A stretch of 41,085 bases of DNA from an uncultured Bacteroidales bacterium (GCA_946055775.1 CAMGHE010000003.1:1-41085), one strand, 5' to 3'. Shown: positions 14,014 through 24,119, counted from the first letter of the stretch. Made by a program: numbers and translations. The notes: generated by a model from the sequence alone, not told the origin.

Positions 14014-16002
14014 TCAATCTTGGTTTAGTTCGTAGAAGTAGCCGCGCTTCATTGGGCGCACGCCGTACTCGTCGATTTCATACTCAATCTTTTGGCAGAC
14101 GTAGCGGCGGTTCCTGATGAGGAAGACCGCTGCCACGTCGATGGGGCAGGTGTCCGTGAAGGAGAAGCAGTGCAGGCAGCGCGTATCAACATTGTAGCCC
14201 GTCTCGATGGCATCCGCACGTAGCGACGGGCTCTTCGTCTTCGTCAGTTTGAAGTAGTCGCAGTTGTCCACGCCTTCAATTGGAATGTTGACGGGAATGT
14301 AATACCCGTCGTCGTTCTTGCAGTATGCGATACCGAGCGGCACGGGCAAGTCTGCCTCTTTTGGTCCGAGCGTGTACCCCTCGGCCGCCTCGTAGTGCCA
14401 CTTCACGCCTGTGTTGAGGGCTACACGCAGAATGTCCGGGCGTTCGTCCGTCTTCTCGTTGCTGCTGCTCTCGCTGTTGATTGCTGCGTCCACGCTGTAC
14501 GTTTCGTTAATCCTGCACAACGTGTCGGAAGAAACCAGCGTCGGTACTGGCATACAGTCTTGCACTATATCGTTGTCGTAATACCGGCCGTTGACCGTGC
14601 TTTTTATATAGGTGATTTTCACCCATTCCATCTTTGCGGGGATGATGCGCAGCGTGATGCCGATGTCCCTGCCCTTACCGCTGTATTGTCCCTCGCCGCG
14701 TATCAGCGGCGGGCAGCAATCCACCTGCGCCATGTGGTATTCGCCGTTTAGCTTGCTGCGTAGGTATGCGAATGTGCGGCCTTGATCCTCATCGACAAGT
14801 AACCAGGCCGATGTCTCGCGCTTGTCTTCCGGTATATTCTGCTTCACCCACTGCACGAGGATGGTTTCTGAGGAGAATACTTTGACGATGGCGTTCTCCC
14901 ATACCTCGTCGGGCAGTCGCAGCATGTCGTCCGTATCTGGCCGCTCGTAATCTACATTGGCTGTGCTGATGTCCTTCCCTCCGTCCTCGTCGTCATCGAT
15001 GTCCGCGCTGTGCTCGTCGCTCACCTCAGTGAGGCTGATGACGGACGAGGCCGCGTTGTAGTAGTTCGCGCGACGTATGATTTCGGCCACGCCTGACTTT
15101 GGCACCACGATGGAGACGCCGAAGAATCGGCGCACCTCGTCGAGAAACTCCCGCACCGTCCAATGGGGCAAGACGTTGGCAAATTTGTACTCGCTCCGTG
15201 TATTCGCTACGAAGATGTCCTGCATCCATGTTCCGCGTATCTCGTTGCGGTCCACGTGGTAGCCGAGTGCTGCCAGTACGCGCTCGATGATGACCACGAG
15301 GTATGGTTGTGCTGCAAATACCAGTCCATCGTCGTACGTGCCGCTTGGATTCGTGATAGGATAGCGGTATTCCTCCTCCGTTCTCGTTCCTGCTACGAAG
15401 TATTCCCGCAGGCCGCGTGCATTGGCGAAGCCGGCGTCCGCCGACGACCAGACGGGGAAGAGGACGCAGTCTGTGACGCCTGCCGTCCCATATATCTGCT
15501 CATCATTAGCACTCTCCTGGACCCACTGTCGCAATTTAACTCGTGGCGGCAACGTATAGGGCTTGCCCTCAATGTAGCGGTCGCCCTCGGCGTAGTAGTC
15601 CTTCGCTTCTTCATCGTATGCGCGGCCCAGGTCCATTTCATCTATATATACGTCTGTGCCCTGTGGTGTCGTGGCTGAGACGTTCAGATCCGACGCACCC
15701 GCCAGCAGTTGCACCTTCGCTTCGTCCTGGTTCACGCTCGTTACTACGGCCGTCCCGTCGATGCGCAGGACTGTGGTCTGTAGGACGAACGGCAGACGTA
15801 GCCCACACAGGTCGTCCAGCCTCACCTCGGGGCGATGGCGCAGACCGATGGCCCGCTGGTTCTGCGGGCAGCCTGCCAGCGGCAGCGTGATGTCGAAGGT
15901 GTAATCGCCCGCTTCTGTAAATATTGGATTCTCGCGGACCAGTTTAATAGTGGAGCCGCTTTTCGTGACGACGGGAACGCCGTCTATGTGAAGTGTTATC
16001 AT
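14014..16002 (-). CDS. Tail hub / tail-associated structural protein
   Basis: A 662-residue protein encoded immediately after the tape measure (its ATG overlaps the tape-measure stop, ATGA). In siphophages this position is taken by the distal tail or tail-associated hub protein. The N-terminus is beta-rich (MITLHIDGVPVVTKSGSTIKL); the middle has a long acidic stretch (DDDEDGG, near 340). No enzyme motif was found. It probably forms the base of the tail tip that connects to the receptor-binding proteins, inferred from gene order. Confidence 0.75.
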   Translation of the reverse strand: MITLHIDGVPVVTKSGSTIKLVRENPIFTEAGDYTFDITLPLAGCPQNQRAIGLRHRPEVRLDDLCGLRLPFVLQTTVLRIDGTAVVTSVNQDEAKVQLLAGASDLNVSATTPQGTDVYIDEMDLGRAYDEEAKDYYAEGDRYIEGKPYTLPPRVKLRQWVQESANDEQIYGTAGVTDCVLFPVWSSADAGFANARGLREYFVAGTRTEEEYRYPITNPSGTYDDGLVFAAQPYLVVIIERVLAALGYHVDRNEIRGTWMQDIFVANTRSEYKFANVLPHWTVREFLDEVRRFFGVSIVVPKSGVAEIIRRANYYNAASSVISLTEVSDEHSADIDDDEDGGKDISTANVDYERPDTDDMLRLPDEVWENAIVKVFSSETILVQWVKQNIPEDKRETSAWLLVDEDQGRTFAYLRSKLNGEYHMAQVDCCPPLIRGEGQYSGKGRDIGITLRIIPAKMEWVKITYIKSTVNGRYYDNDIVQDCMPVPTLVSSDTLCRINETYSVDAAINSESSSNEKTDERPDILRVALNTGVKWHYEAAEGYTLGPKEADLPVPLGIAYCKNDDGYYIPVNIPIEGVDNCDYFKLTKTKSPSLRADAIETGYNVDTRCLHCFSFTDTCPIDVAAVFLIRNRRYVCQKIEYEIDEYGVRPMKRGYFYELNQD

Positions 16003-19000
16003 TTCCGTGCTTTCATTCGGTTATACCTGTTCCACTGTTTCTCGAGCCCGTCCTCGCCTGTGATGACGACAGAGGCATGGATTCCCGCCTCGAGGTTCTC
16101 GTTCAGCCGTCGTATCGCGTCGCGCGTCTCGTCGTCCTTCGCTTGCTCGATGCGCACCACGGGTGCTGCTGCCGCCGGCATATTGGCCACGGCCGATGAT
16201 GTGGCCTGCGGCGCGATGACCGCGCGGCTCACGTCCGCCGCCGTGAGTGAGGCGATGGTATTGTTTCGCTGGGCGTGGTCGATGAGGCGCAGGAAGGGCA
16301 GGACGTTGGGGTTCTGTACAGCGAGGTGCGAGGCGACGAACTCGCCCTCGTGGACGATGCCGGCGCGGCGGCGGTAGTTCCTGCCTCCGGTGAAGCCGCC
16401 CTCGTAATAGCCCGTGCTCTCTGCCGCGTGCTGCTTCTTGATGGCGGCAATCTGGATGCCGCCTGCTGCCAATGCCATGGCGGCGGCGATAGGTGCCAGG
16501 AGAAACGACACCTTTGCTGCCGATGCGTAGGCATTGATGGCGGCCATTGCGGTGCTCGCTACGGCCTGAGCCACCTCCATGGTCATCTGCTTCTTGCGAT
16601 ACTTGTTCTTGACCTTCGCCAATTCTTTCTGCTTCTGCTCTTCCAGTTTCTTTCCCTTGACCGAGTTCTCGCCCACCTTCTTGATCTCGGCGTCGTATCG
16701 CTTGGTCACCGCTGCCTCCTCGGCCTGCTGCTGTGCGGCGTAGAGTTGCGAGACAGAAGACAGCGCCGAGCCGACGAAGGCCAACGCCGATACGGCGACG
16801 GCGGCATAGTCTTCCCACGTCGCTTCACCGTCTCGTAGTTTGGCCTGCAGGCTTTCCAGTTTTTTGAAGATGTCGATGAAGTCCGAGGCAATGCCCGTGG
16901 CGTTGCCCAGCGGATTTTCAATTTTCTTGCCTTCTTTCTTGTCCTCCTTGTCCTTCTCGTCCTTGCGAAGGCCCTTGTACTTTTTCTGGATTTCCTCGAT
17001 ATACGCCTGCTTCTTCTCCTCGGCGATGACACCTGCGGTTACCAGTTCGTCGAGCAGGCGCAGTTCGTCCTTCTCGCGCTCGTCGAGCGACTTTTTGAAG
17101 TATTCGTCCTGCATAGCCTTGGCTTTTTGCAGGAAATCCTTGCGGCGTGCCATTTGCTGACGCAGGTCCTCCTCGTCCGCCTGTGCGGTGAACTCCTTTG
17201 CCTTCTCGGGGTCGCCGACTTGCGTATAGTAGTCGGCCCTATTTCGCAGGTGGGTAAGTTTGATTTCGTCGAGGCGTTTCTGATACTGCTCTTCGCTGAG
17301 CGTGCCTTGCAGGTATTCGCGCTGGGCGGCAGCGTTGGCTTCTGCCTCCTGACGCGCAATGTCCTGCATACTCCATTGCGTCTGCTGTTCGCGGACGCGC
17401 TGCGCCATATCGAGGCGCTTCTCTTCAAGTTCGTTCCAGTCTTCACTGCCCTTCTGGTAGAGGTCGCGCTGCTTGATGACCGTGTCCTGCTCGATGGCGA
17501 GAAGTTTCTCCTCATACTCTCGGCGGGACGTCAGACCTTGCTGATATTGCATCGTCGCGTACAGTTTGCGTGCGAGGGCTTCTTTCTCGAGTTTTTCCCG
17601 GGCTTCCTTGACGGGGTCGGTATTTTGACCATTGGTCGGCAGTGTTGTGGACGTATTACCTTGGGGCTTATTGAGGTCGGTTTCATTGCCGCCAGAAGCC
17701 ACGAGGTTTCCCAGCATCTTGTCCACACCTTGCTCTTTGGCGTATGACATGTATTCCTCAACTACCGCGTCGGCATTCTTTTTTTGAGCGTCCATCATCC
17801 CTTTCTTAAGCAGCATCGACTCGTATGTGTCATCCCACCTATCATTCCAATATCTCCTCCCATACAGGTCACCCATAGCTTTCAAGTAGAGATCCCGTGT
17901 ATAAGAGCTGTACCCCTTGTTTTTCTCATACTTTTCTACATTCTTGTCCCACTCTGCGGCAGCCATATCTGCGTTGGCTTTCTTGCTCATGGCCTCTTTG
18001 AGTTTCTCGTATATGGCTTCGGCAAGCGCCTTCTTTTTGAGTTGCGCAAGGTAGTCTTTGATGGCCTCGGTGTTCCGCTCAGTCAGCGTGCCCTCGTTGC
18101 TGAGTGAAGCGTGGTAAGCGGGGACATACTTCTGCATTTCCGCTATAGCCCACCGGCGTTCTTTGATGGAGCGTGTGTTGTCGTGGATTATCTCGTTGAG
18201 TTTTTCAATTCGTGATACCTCTTCGGCGTGCTTCTCGTTGGCGTTCTTCTCAGCATCGTGCATATCTTCCAATGCCTTCTCTCGTTCTGTGATGGCCTTG
18301 GTGTTCTCTTTCACCTCTTCCGTGTTTCCACCAAGCACTCCTGTGAATTGCAGTACCCACCCGACCACGGCACTCAGCGCTACGGCGATGAGGCCGATGG
18401 GGTTCTTGGTCATTGCTATCGTAAGCAGTTGGAACTGTATTCGGGCGGCGACCACGCCCTTAGTGAAGAGCGTGATGGCCACGGTGAAGAGGCCCTGCGC
18501 GATGGCGCAAGCCTGCACGGCGGCTTTGTAGAGCGTGGTGCTCTTTATGGCCAGCAGCAGGTTGGCCACCTTGGCTTTCAGTTGCAGGTTGTGCAGCGCC
18601 TCCCATGCTGCGGCGGCTTTGAGCGTCGCGTTATAGACGACGATGGCGGCAGTTATAGAAATAATGGTCTTGTAGTTCTTCTGCACCCACGTAATCAGCG
18701 CCGAGAGCGTCTTCATGAAGAGCGTGGTGAAGTTGAGCATCTTTGATGCCACCGGCATGAGTTTCTCGCCGAGTTCGACGCGCATGTCCTTCATGGCCTT
18801 GGCCGCCTTGTCGAGTTCGGCCTGCACGGTGCTGTTCTGTATGGCCGCCTCTTTGTCGATGCTGACGGCTTCGCTGTAGGCCTCGTTGGCCAAGGTCTGC
18901 ATACGCTGGACGTTCCCGAGTTTGTCGGCCAGCGAGGTCAGTACCGCCGTAGCGCGTGTGCCGTCGAGCCCCATCTGCTGGAACATGGGCGCCAGACTCT

Positions 19001-20183
19001 CGAAGCCGCCCTGGGCTTTCATGTTGGCGAGGAAGGCGAGGATCGCGCCGTTCGCATCCTCTTTGAGAAGGCGCGAAAACTCCTGCACGTCCTTGCCGGC
19101 CAGGGCGGCGAACTTCGCCGGCTCCTGGTACATCTTCGTGATGAGTTGCGAGAAGGCCGTGGCTGAGGTTTCGTCCTGCTGCATATTCTCATCGAGCACG
19201 GCGGCGAAGGCCATAATCTGGGCTTGCGTCAGCCCGGCCTGCTTGCCCACACCGGCCACGCGGGCGGTGAAGTCTTCGAGGTAGGCTGCACCCGCCGAGG
19301 AGTTCTGCGACAACTCATTGATGACGGAGGCCGTGGCCAGCATGGCGCCTTTGAGGCCGAGACGTTGGTCTTCCTCGAAAAGCATGGCCAGTTTGCCCAC
19401 GTTCTTGACTGCGCCGGCGCCGAGATCGTCGCCGAGGGCGACGTTAATCTTGTCGGCGGCTTCTACAAATTCCAGGATTTGGTCTTTGGCGGTGATGCCG
19501 AGTTTGCCAGCGTCGCCGGCCAAGGCGTTCAACTGCTCGCGGCTTGTCCGCGTGTCCATCTTCTTCAGGCTCTCGTTCAGTGCATCGACGTCCTCGGCGG
19601 CGAGGCCGGTGTATTTCCGCACCTGCGCCTTCGCCTCCTCCATCTCGGCAAACTCGCTCACCGACTGCTGGAGAATGCCGCGCACGCCGCTGGCCACGCC
19701 GAAGAAGGCCTGCACGTTCATGACCAGGCCCATCCACTTGTTTCCCCACTCGGCAAGGCGGTCGCTCCACGAAGCGCGCTGCGTCTCGCGCAGTTCGCGG
19801 TTCACGTTGGTGAGCGCCGCGTTGGTTTCACGTATGGCCTTCGTCAGTGCCTGCCACTCCGCAGAGCCGCGCTGCACCTTGCCTGAGTTGAGTTCCTTCT
19901 GAAGTTCGCGCAGGGTGCGTTTCAGTTCGTTTGGCGCCGACTTGTCGAGGTTCTCGAGCGCACGGGTCATGGTCGCGGCCTTCGTCTCGGTGCGCTCCAT
20001 CTCCCGCTCAACCTTCCGCAGTTCTTTGGAGTAGAGCGAAAAGGCCTGCGAGTCCCCCTTCTCGAAAGCCTCCTGCCGCTTGGTGCGAATGGTCTCCAAC
20101 TTCGTCTTCAACTCGTCGAGGCGCTTGCGGGCCTGCTCAGAATTGACGATGAGTTCAATGGTTTTTATTTCTGTGCTGTTCAT
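15999..20183 (-). CDS. Tail tape-measure protein
   Basis: A 1394-residue protein, by far the longest gene. Residues 1-150 are coiled coil; residues about 150-480 are the tape-measure core (SVSEFAEMEEAKAQVRKYTGL onward). Several hydrophobic segments lie at about 500-620 (TIISITAAIVVYNATL; NPIGLIAVALSAVVGWVL). Long charged coiled coils follow, with a hydrophobic C-terminal segment (ASTAMAAINAYASAAK) and the motif GGFTGG...GIVHEGEFVA. It sets tail length; at about 0.15 nm per residue the tail would be near 200 nm. A terminator-like hairpin abuts its start codon, and a fragment of residues 183-250 is duplicated at 10318-10575. Confidence 0.93.
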   Translation of the reverse strand: MNSTEIKTIELIVNSEQARKRLDELKTKLETIRTKRQEAFEKGDSQAFSLYSKELRKVEREMERTETKAATMTRALENLDKSAPNELKRTLRELQKELNSGKVQRGSAEWQALTKAIRETNAALTNVNRELRETQRASWSDRLAEWGNKWMGLVMNVQAFFGVASGVRGILQQSVSEFAEMEEAKAQVRKYTGLAAEDVDALNESLKKMDTRTSREQLNALAGDAGKLGITAKDQILEFVEAADKINVALGDDLGAGAVKNVGKLAMLFEEDQRLGLKGAMLATASVINELSQNSSAGAAYLEDFTARVAGVGKQAGLTQAQIMAFAAVLDENMQQDETSATAFSQLITKMYQEPAKFAALAGKDVQEFSRLLKEDANGAILAFLANMKAQGGFESLAPMFQQMGLDGTRATAVLTSLADKLGNVQRMQTLANEAYSEAVSIDKEAAIQNSTVQAELDKAAKAMKDMRVELGEKLMPVASKMLNFTTLFMKTLSALITWVQKNYKTIISITAAIVVYNATLKAAAAWEALHNLQLKAKVANLLLAIKSTTLYKAAVQACAIAQGLFTVAITLFTKGVVAARIQFQLLTIAMTKNPIGLIAVALSAVVGWVLQFTGVLGGNTEEVKENTKAITEREKALEDMHDAEKNANEKHAEEVSRIEKLNEIIHDNTRSIKERRWAIAEMQKYVPAYHASLSNEGTLTERNTEAIKDYLAQLKKKALAEAIYEKLKEAMSKKANADMAAAEWDKNVEKYEKNKGYSSYTRDLYLKAMGDLYGRRYWNDRWDDTYESMLLKKGMMDAQKKNADAVVEEYMSYAKEQGVDKMLGNLVASGGNETDLNKPQGNTSTTLPTNGQNTDPVKEAREKLEKEALARKLYATMQYQQGLTSRREYEEKLLAIEQDTVIKQRDLYQKGSEDWNELEEKRLDMAQRVREQQTQWSMQDIARQEAEANAAAQREYLQGTLSEEQYQKRLDEIKLTHLRNRADYYTQVGDPEKAKEFTAQADEEDLRQQMARRKDFLQKAKAMQDEYFKKSLDEREKDELRLLDELVTAGVIAEEKKQAYIEEIQKKYKGLRKDEKDKEDKKEGKKIENPLGNATGIASDFIDIFKKLESLQAKLRDGEATWEDYAAVAVSALAFVGSALSSVSQLYAAQQQAEEAAVTKRYDAEIKKVGENSVKGKKLEEQKQKELAKVKNKYRKKQMTMEVAQAVASTAMAAINAYASAAKVSFLLAPIAAAMALAAGGIQIAAIKKQHAAESTGYYEGGFTGGRNYRRRAGIVHEGEFVASHLAVQNPNVLPFLRLIDHAQRNNTIASLTAADVSRAVIAPQATSSAVANMPAAAAPVVRIEQAKDDETRDAIRRLNENLEAGIHASVVITGEDGLEKQWNRYNRMKARK

Positions 20184-20224
20184 AAAAAAAGCGTTACTCT
20201 TGGTTTTTGGCCAAAAGTAACGCT
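20184..20224 (-). terminator. Terminator-like hairpin directly before the tape-measure start codon
   Basis: Read on the minus strand: stem AGCGTTACT / AGTAACGCT (20224-20216 with 20198-20190), an inner ttgg/ccaa pairing, then seven T (20190-20184) and at once the ATG. This is the form of an intrinsic terminator, placed where it could cut or delay read-through into the tape-measure gene. The same stem contains TACTTTTG, which also fits TAnnTTTG, so it could instead be a promoter. The two readings are exclusive. Confidence 0.6.
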
Positions 20225-20265
20225 CCCAAACTGTTTCGTAAAAGACGCTTTCGCACCAGGCTTTC

Positions 20266-20712
20266 TTAGCCCCGCTCGCGGTCCGTCAGGGTGTCGAAGA
20301 GGCCGGCAAAGTCTTGCCCGATGACGTCGGCGAGTTTGTCCTTTAAGACCATGGTGGATATGTACCAGGAGCGACTAAACCACATTCGCCGCTCGCGCTT
20401 CTTCCCCATCTTGTGCTCCATTCTGTAGGTGGGGTTGAGGATTTCCAAGTCGCCGCCGTTCCCGCGCCGGTAGCCGTTGCCCACGCCGAGGTCAACGTAG
20501 ATGCCGTACTGCAAATAGCGGAACGCCATAGCGCCGCCGGCGTCGCCCATGTCGAAATGCCACTTTTGGACCGAGGCGCGAAGGGCACCGGTGTCGCGGA
20601 CACCGAGCAGGTCGAGACGGTCGCGCCAAATCTCGATCATCTTGTCTTGCCAGCCTTGGGCGTATTCCCTTATGCTGTCGGTTACTCTGTCGGTTCTGTT
20701 GTCGGTAGCCAT
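20266..20712 (-). CDS. Head-tail connector / neck protein, HK97 gp10-like
   Basis: A 148-residue protein. GVRDTGALRASVQ followed by YLQYGIYVDLGVGNGYRRG is the pattern of HK97 gp10-type neck or tail-completion proteins, which join the portal vertex to the tail tube. The start region overlaps the end of the previous gene by 31 bases, indicating coupled translation. An 82-base gap with the hairpin at 20184-20224 separates it from the tape measure. Confidence 0.65.
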   Translation of the reverse strand: MATDNRTDRVTDSIREYAQGWQDKMIEIWRDRLDLLGVRDTGALRASVQKWHFDMGDAGGAMAFRYLQYGIYVDLGVGNGYRRGNGGDLEILNPTYRMEHKMGKKRERRMWFSRSWYISTMVLKDKLADVIGQDFAGLFDTLTDRERG

Positions 20713-21200
20713 TCGTCTTCGCGAAATTGCAGGTCGGTGGGCTCGTCTATGGCGAGCATGAAATAGAGGCCGGTGCAGCCGTTGATGAACTGCCCGCCGA
20801 GTTCACGACTGCGTATGTCATCGACGGCCAAGTAGCAGAGTTCGGACTGCAACCGCGCCTCGTCCAGGATGAAGCGCGTGTGCATCTGTCGGAAGAGTTC
20901 GCGGCACAGGCCCATCTTGGCGGCGTAGTCGTCCGCGCGGCGCTGGTCGTAACGTGCCAGGATGAAGACGGTAAATACGCGCCGCTTAAACCATGCCCCG
21001 CCGCGGCGCACCGTGCTCTCCTCGCAGACGTCGCTGACGCAGACGAAGGCGCGGCTGGTGCGCAGGCGTTCAAGTACGCCCTCGAGATAACCGATGCCGG
21101 AGCAGGAGCACGGGGTGAAGCCCTCCGCCGTGGCAAGGCGGTTGTGCCGCACCATACTATATATATACGAATGGAAATCGAAAAACGCTTTGCAATCCAT
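20682..21200 (-). CDS. Probable tail terminator/completion protein
   Basis: A 172-residue protein between the tail-chaperone-like gene and the gp10-like gene; in siphophage gene order this place is used by connectors and the tail terminator. It has several Cys (CSCSGIGYLEG; FVCVSDVCEES) and a mixed alpha/beta character. No motif decides the function, so the call rests on position. The start ATG at 21200 is 18 bases after the preceding stop. Confidence 0.55.
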   Translation of the reverse strand: MDCKAFFDFHSYIYSMVRHNRLATAEGFTPCSCSGIGYLEGVLERLRTSRAFVCVSDVCEESTVRRGGAWFKRRVFTVFILARYDQRRADDYAAKMGLCRELFRQMHTRFILDEARLQSELCYLAVDDIRSRELGGQFINGCTGLYFMLAIDEPTDLQFREDEWLPTTEPTE

Positions 21201-21218
21201 GACCTTTTTCCTTTGGGG

Positions 21219-21953
21219 TTATTTCTTATAGAGTTTTTCCAACTCGCGCGCCTCGCGTGCCTTCGCGTCGAGTTCTGCCAGGGCGGTCCACGTATCCACG
21301 TTCAGCACGCGCTCTTCTTTCGTCACGTCGCCCGATGTGAGGGCGCGGATCTGCGCCAGCATGGCCTCGCGGAGGTCGGGCAGGCCGTCGGCCGTCGGCG
21401 CGGGGCGGTACAGATTGGGAAAGAAGTGGGAGAAGTGCATCTTTAGCCCCGTCATCCAGTGGACGATGAGGTAGCGGAACACCTTTGCTCTCGCCTTCCG
21501 CTGCGGTATGCCGGGATAGAGCAACCGCGCCATAGGGAGGAGAAGGCGGTCGTCGGGCTGTTGGAGGTACTGCTGGAGGTAGTTCTCGATCTGCAGGTAC
21601 TGGCCGAAGGGCACGCCGTGCATCTCGGCGTTGACGGCCTGCACGCCGCCCCACCGCTCCGGGCGCTGCGGGATGGGCGGCGGTTCGTGGATGAAGTCGA
21701 GGGCCATTGCGCCGAGGACGACTTCTTCTCTCGAGAGGGGGATGAGTTTCCACCCTCTGCGCACGATGAGGGCGCCGCGTTCCTGTCGTATAACGCCCAG
21801 TCCGGCGAAGCGCAGGAAGGCATAGACCTGCACGCGGTTCGCGTCGATGCCAGCGGCGAGGAGGCGGAGGATGTAGAGCAGTTGGCCTTCGTTCAGTTCC
21901 TCCCACGCCTTGGGGACGTTGACCTCTAACTTATCCAAAGAAGAAGCAGGCAT
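21219..21953 (-). CDS. Structural/assembly protein, tail assembly-chaperone candidate
   Basis: A 244-residue, mostly helical protein with repeated Gln/Leu helices (YLQIENYLQQYLQQ) and a Lys/Glu-rich C-terminal helix. It lies between the connector-like 273-residue gene (overlapping its end by 23 bases) and the tail genes. I see no slippery frameshift site and no overlapping second frame, so a classical two-protein chaperone is not shown. The function is inferred from the neighbourhood only. Confidence 0.5.
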   Translation of the reverse strand: MPASSLDKLEVNVPKAWEELNEGQLLYILRLLAAGIDANRVQVYAFLRFAGLGVIRQERGALIVRRGWKLIPLSREEVVLGAMALDFIHEPPPIPQRPERWGGVQAVNAEMHGVPFGQYLQIENYLQQYLQQPDDRLLLPMARLLYPGIPQRKARAKVFRYLIVHWMTGLKMHFSHFFPNLYRPAPTADGLPDLREAMLAQIRALTSGDVTKEERVLNVDTWTALAELDAKAREARELEKLYKK

Positions 21954-22752
21954 CGTCCTTTTTGTTTTTGTAGGTTATAAAATCTGCCGCCTCCCGCGTG
22001 CGGCTCGTACTGTATTCGGGCAGTTCGTCGGCATTCCTTTTGAGAAATCCGCGCAGCGCTGCCTCCAGATCGCGCACTGCCGTCTGCCGCCCCATGATGT
22101 GTGCCGCCATGAGCCGCCGGCAGTGCTCGCGCAGTACCAGGCGCAGGTCGCCCGCGGTGTCCTCGGCGTCGGCCTCGTCCTGATGGGCGACAAGCCACGC
22201 CATTTGCTCGGGGCCGATGATGAACTCCGCAAGCACGTGTGCGCCGTGTATCGCGCCGGCCATTCTCCTGAACTCTTCCGCATAGACGGCATTCCTCACG
22301 CCCGCCGTGATGCCGTAGCGGCGGCACAGCGTCGGGCACCACAGCAGCGTCGTGCGCCGGCGCCGCGCCGTGTCTGTCTCTCTCCAATCCGCGTCAGCGT
22401 AGAGGGCGAAGAGCAGGTCGTCGCGGGCGTCGCTTTCCGCCTGCCGAAGACTTTCGCGCAGCGCCTCGACGCGCTCCTTGCTTGCCGGCGCCAGGTTCCC
22501 GTTGCTGACCACGGCAAAGCCGCTCTCGGTCGGCACCAAGTCCATCGACGGCACGGCCAGATAGGCGGCACCGGTGCACACCGCCGCGTCGATCAGCGCC
22601 GGGCGGGCGAACTCGGAGGGAATGTGCAGCGGGTCGATGATGCGCGCGATGTACTGCACCATGAAGGGCTTTACCGCGTCGTAGATGCGGCTCTCCGCGT
22701 CGCGGAAGGCGGAGACGTAACGCTCGAAGGTTTCCTGTGAGGGTGTGTTCAT
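21931..22752 (-). CDS. Head-completion type structural protein
   Basis: A 273-residue protein that starts in the stop of the portal gene (ATGA) and ends inside the next gene, so it is tightly coupled to both. The helical pattern and the portal-proximal place fit a head-completion or adaptor protein. Its C-terminus (FITYKNKKDDACFFFG) is unusual in ending with several Phe. No named family is certain. Confidence 0.55.
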   Translation of the reverse strand: MNTPSQETFERYVSAFRDAESRIYDAVKPFMVQYIARIIDPLHIPSEFARPALIDAAVCTGAAYLAVPSMDLVPTESGFAVVSNGNLAPASKERVEALRESLRQAESDARDDLLFALYADADWRETDTARRRRTTLLWCPTLCRRYGITAGVRNAVYAEEFRRMAGAIHGAHVLAEFIIGPEQMAWLVAHQDEADAEDTAGDLRLVLREHCRRLMAAHIMGRQTAVRDLEAALRGFLKRNADELPEYSTSRTREAADFITYKNKKDDACFFFG

Positions 22753-24119
22753 GACTGTGGTTGATTAGGGTTAATGCGTTTGGCGTCTTTATGCTCATCC
22801 AGCGTCGTGAGCATAATCATAGGTACGGCGGGACGTACGTCGTCCCAGCCGTTGAAGGCGCAGACCAGTTCGATGGGGCGCAGCAGCAGGTCGTGGAAGG
22901 CCGTCTCGAGGGCCTGCTTCATCGTGAAGAGTTCGCGCTTGTCCGAGCCGGAGTTGTTGCTCTGACTCTTGCCGGGCACCGCGCCGACGAGGTTGGGGTG
23001 GGTATTGTCGGCATAGCAAAGGGTGTTGGCGGCCACGTTGATGTCGTCGGCATAGTCGCCGCCCTCCTTGCTGCCCTCGATGTTGATGACGCGGACGTCG
23101 CGCACCTCGTGGCCCATGGGGTCCATGTAGTAGCCGGTTATCCACGCTTTACCCGAATTATGCACGCCAGCCACGAAATCGCGTATATTTTCTTTTTCGC
23201 GTTTAATTCTTTGGCGGATAAGCAGCGGGTCGGTGATGCGTTCCTCCTCGATAATTTTCTTCCAGTACGAGTGCTCCACCTCTACCTGATACTTGACGCT
23301 GGCGTGGTTCCTTATCTTCGCCACTTTGGCCGCCGAGATAAGGCGCTTCTCGTAGTACGAGCCGCCGCGAAACATGGCGGCGTAGTAGGGCACGGGATAA
23401 TACGAGCAGCCCACGGTGGGGAAGCGGAGCAGGATGGCGAACTTTCGCTGGGGCGTGCGCACGGCGCAGCGGCCGTCGGCGGCGGGTTCCCTGCCCATCT
23501 TCACCATGAGGTCGCCGATGGGGTCGTCCTCGCGCAGCAGCGGGATGCGCTCGATGTCGTCGCGGCTCAGTCCGCTCTTTTTCCAGTTGGCGTAATAGAC
23601 GTACCCAATGCGGCCGTAGCGGTCGGCCTTGGCAAGACGGCAGAAGCAGGCGTCCTTGTGGATGATGCGATTTATCTGCGAGCCGTCTTTCGAGAGGATG
23701 ATGACGGCGACGGACATAAAGAAGTACTTCATATCCGTCACTTGCTCGAGGAAGTAGGTCTTGAGCGCATTCCGCTGGGCGAAGCGGCGCACGTCGGCGT
23801 CAGCGGTCGGTTTCCCCTCCGCGTTTTGCAGTTCGAGGCCCGCGCCGTAGCACGCCAGCACGTTAAAAAACTTGTTCTGCGCCGTCACCTCGTCGCCGCC
23901 CACGAGATTGGCCAGACGGAAGGGCAGTTTGTCATCGACGCCCCACGGCGCGTATTGCTCCTTTGCCCGTCCCGGCACGGGTTTGTATTGCATACGTGCG
24001 TCGTCGAAGATGCCGCTGGAATCTTCCACCGTGGCGATGGCGGCCTGCACGCCGTCGGGGCCGATGTCGAAAAGGGTGGTTTCGACAATCGACGATGTTG
24101 CTTTCTCAATCTCTGTCAT
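22749..24119 (-). CDS. Portal protein
   Basis: A 456-residue protein with the features of Bacteroidetes phage portals: an N-terminal clip-like region with CYGAGLELQNAEG, a central domain in which LFTMKQALETAFHDLLLRPI resembles the portal stem and tunnel helices, and a C-terminal end rich in Asn and Pro. Length and position next to connector genes agree. It would form the dodecameric ring through which TerL (3596-5194) drives DNA. The ATG at 24119 lies 18 bases after the fibre gene stop. Confidence 0.75.
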   Translation of the reverse strand: MTEIEKATSSIVETTLFDIGPDGVQAAIATVEDSSGIFDDARMQYKPVPGRAKEQYAPWGVDDKLPFRLANLVGGDEVTAQNKFFNVLACYGAGLELQNAEGKPTADADVRRFAQRNALKTYFLEQVTDMKYFFMSVAVIILSKDGSQINRIIHKDACFCRLAKADRYGRIGYVYYANWKKSGLSRDDIERIPLLREDDPIGDLMVKMGREPAADGRCAVRTPQRKFAILLRFPTVGCSYYPVPYYAAMFRGGSYYEKRLISAAKVAKIRNHASVKYQVEVEHSYWKKIIEEERITDPLLIRQRIKREKENIRDFVAGVHNSGKAWITGYYMDPMGHEVRDVRVINIEGSKEGGDYADDINVAANTLCYADNTHPNLVGAVPGKSQSNNSGSDKRELFTMKQALETAFHDLLLRPIELVCAFNGWDDVRPAVPMIMLTTLDEHKDAKRINPNQPQS

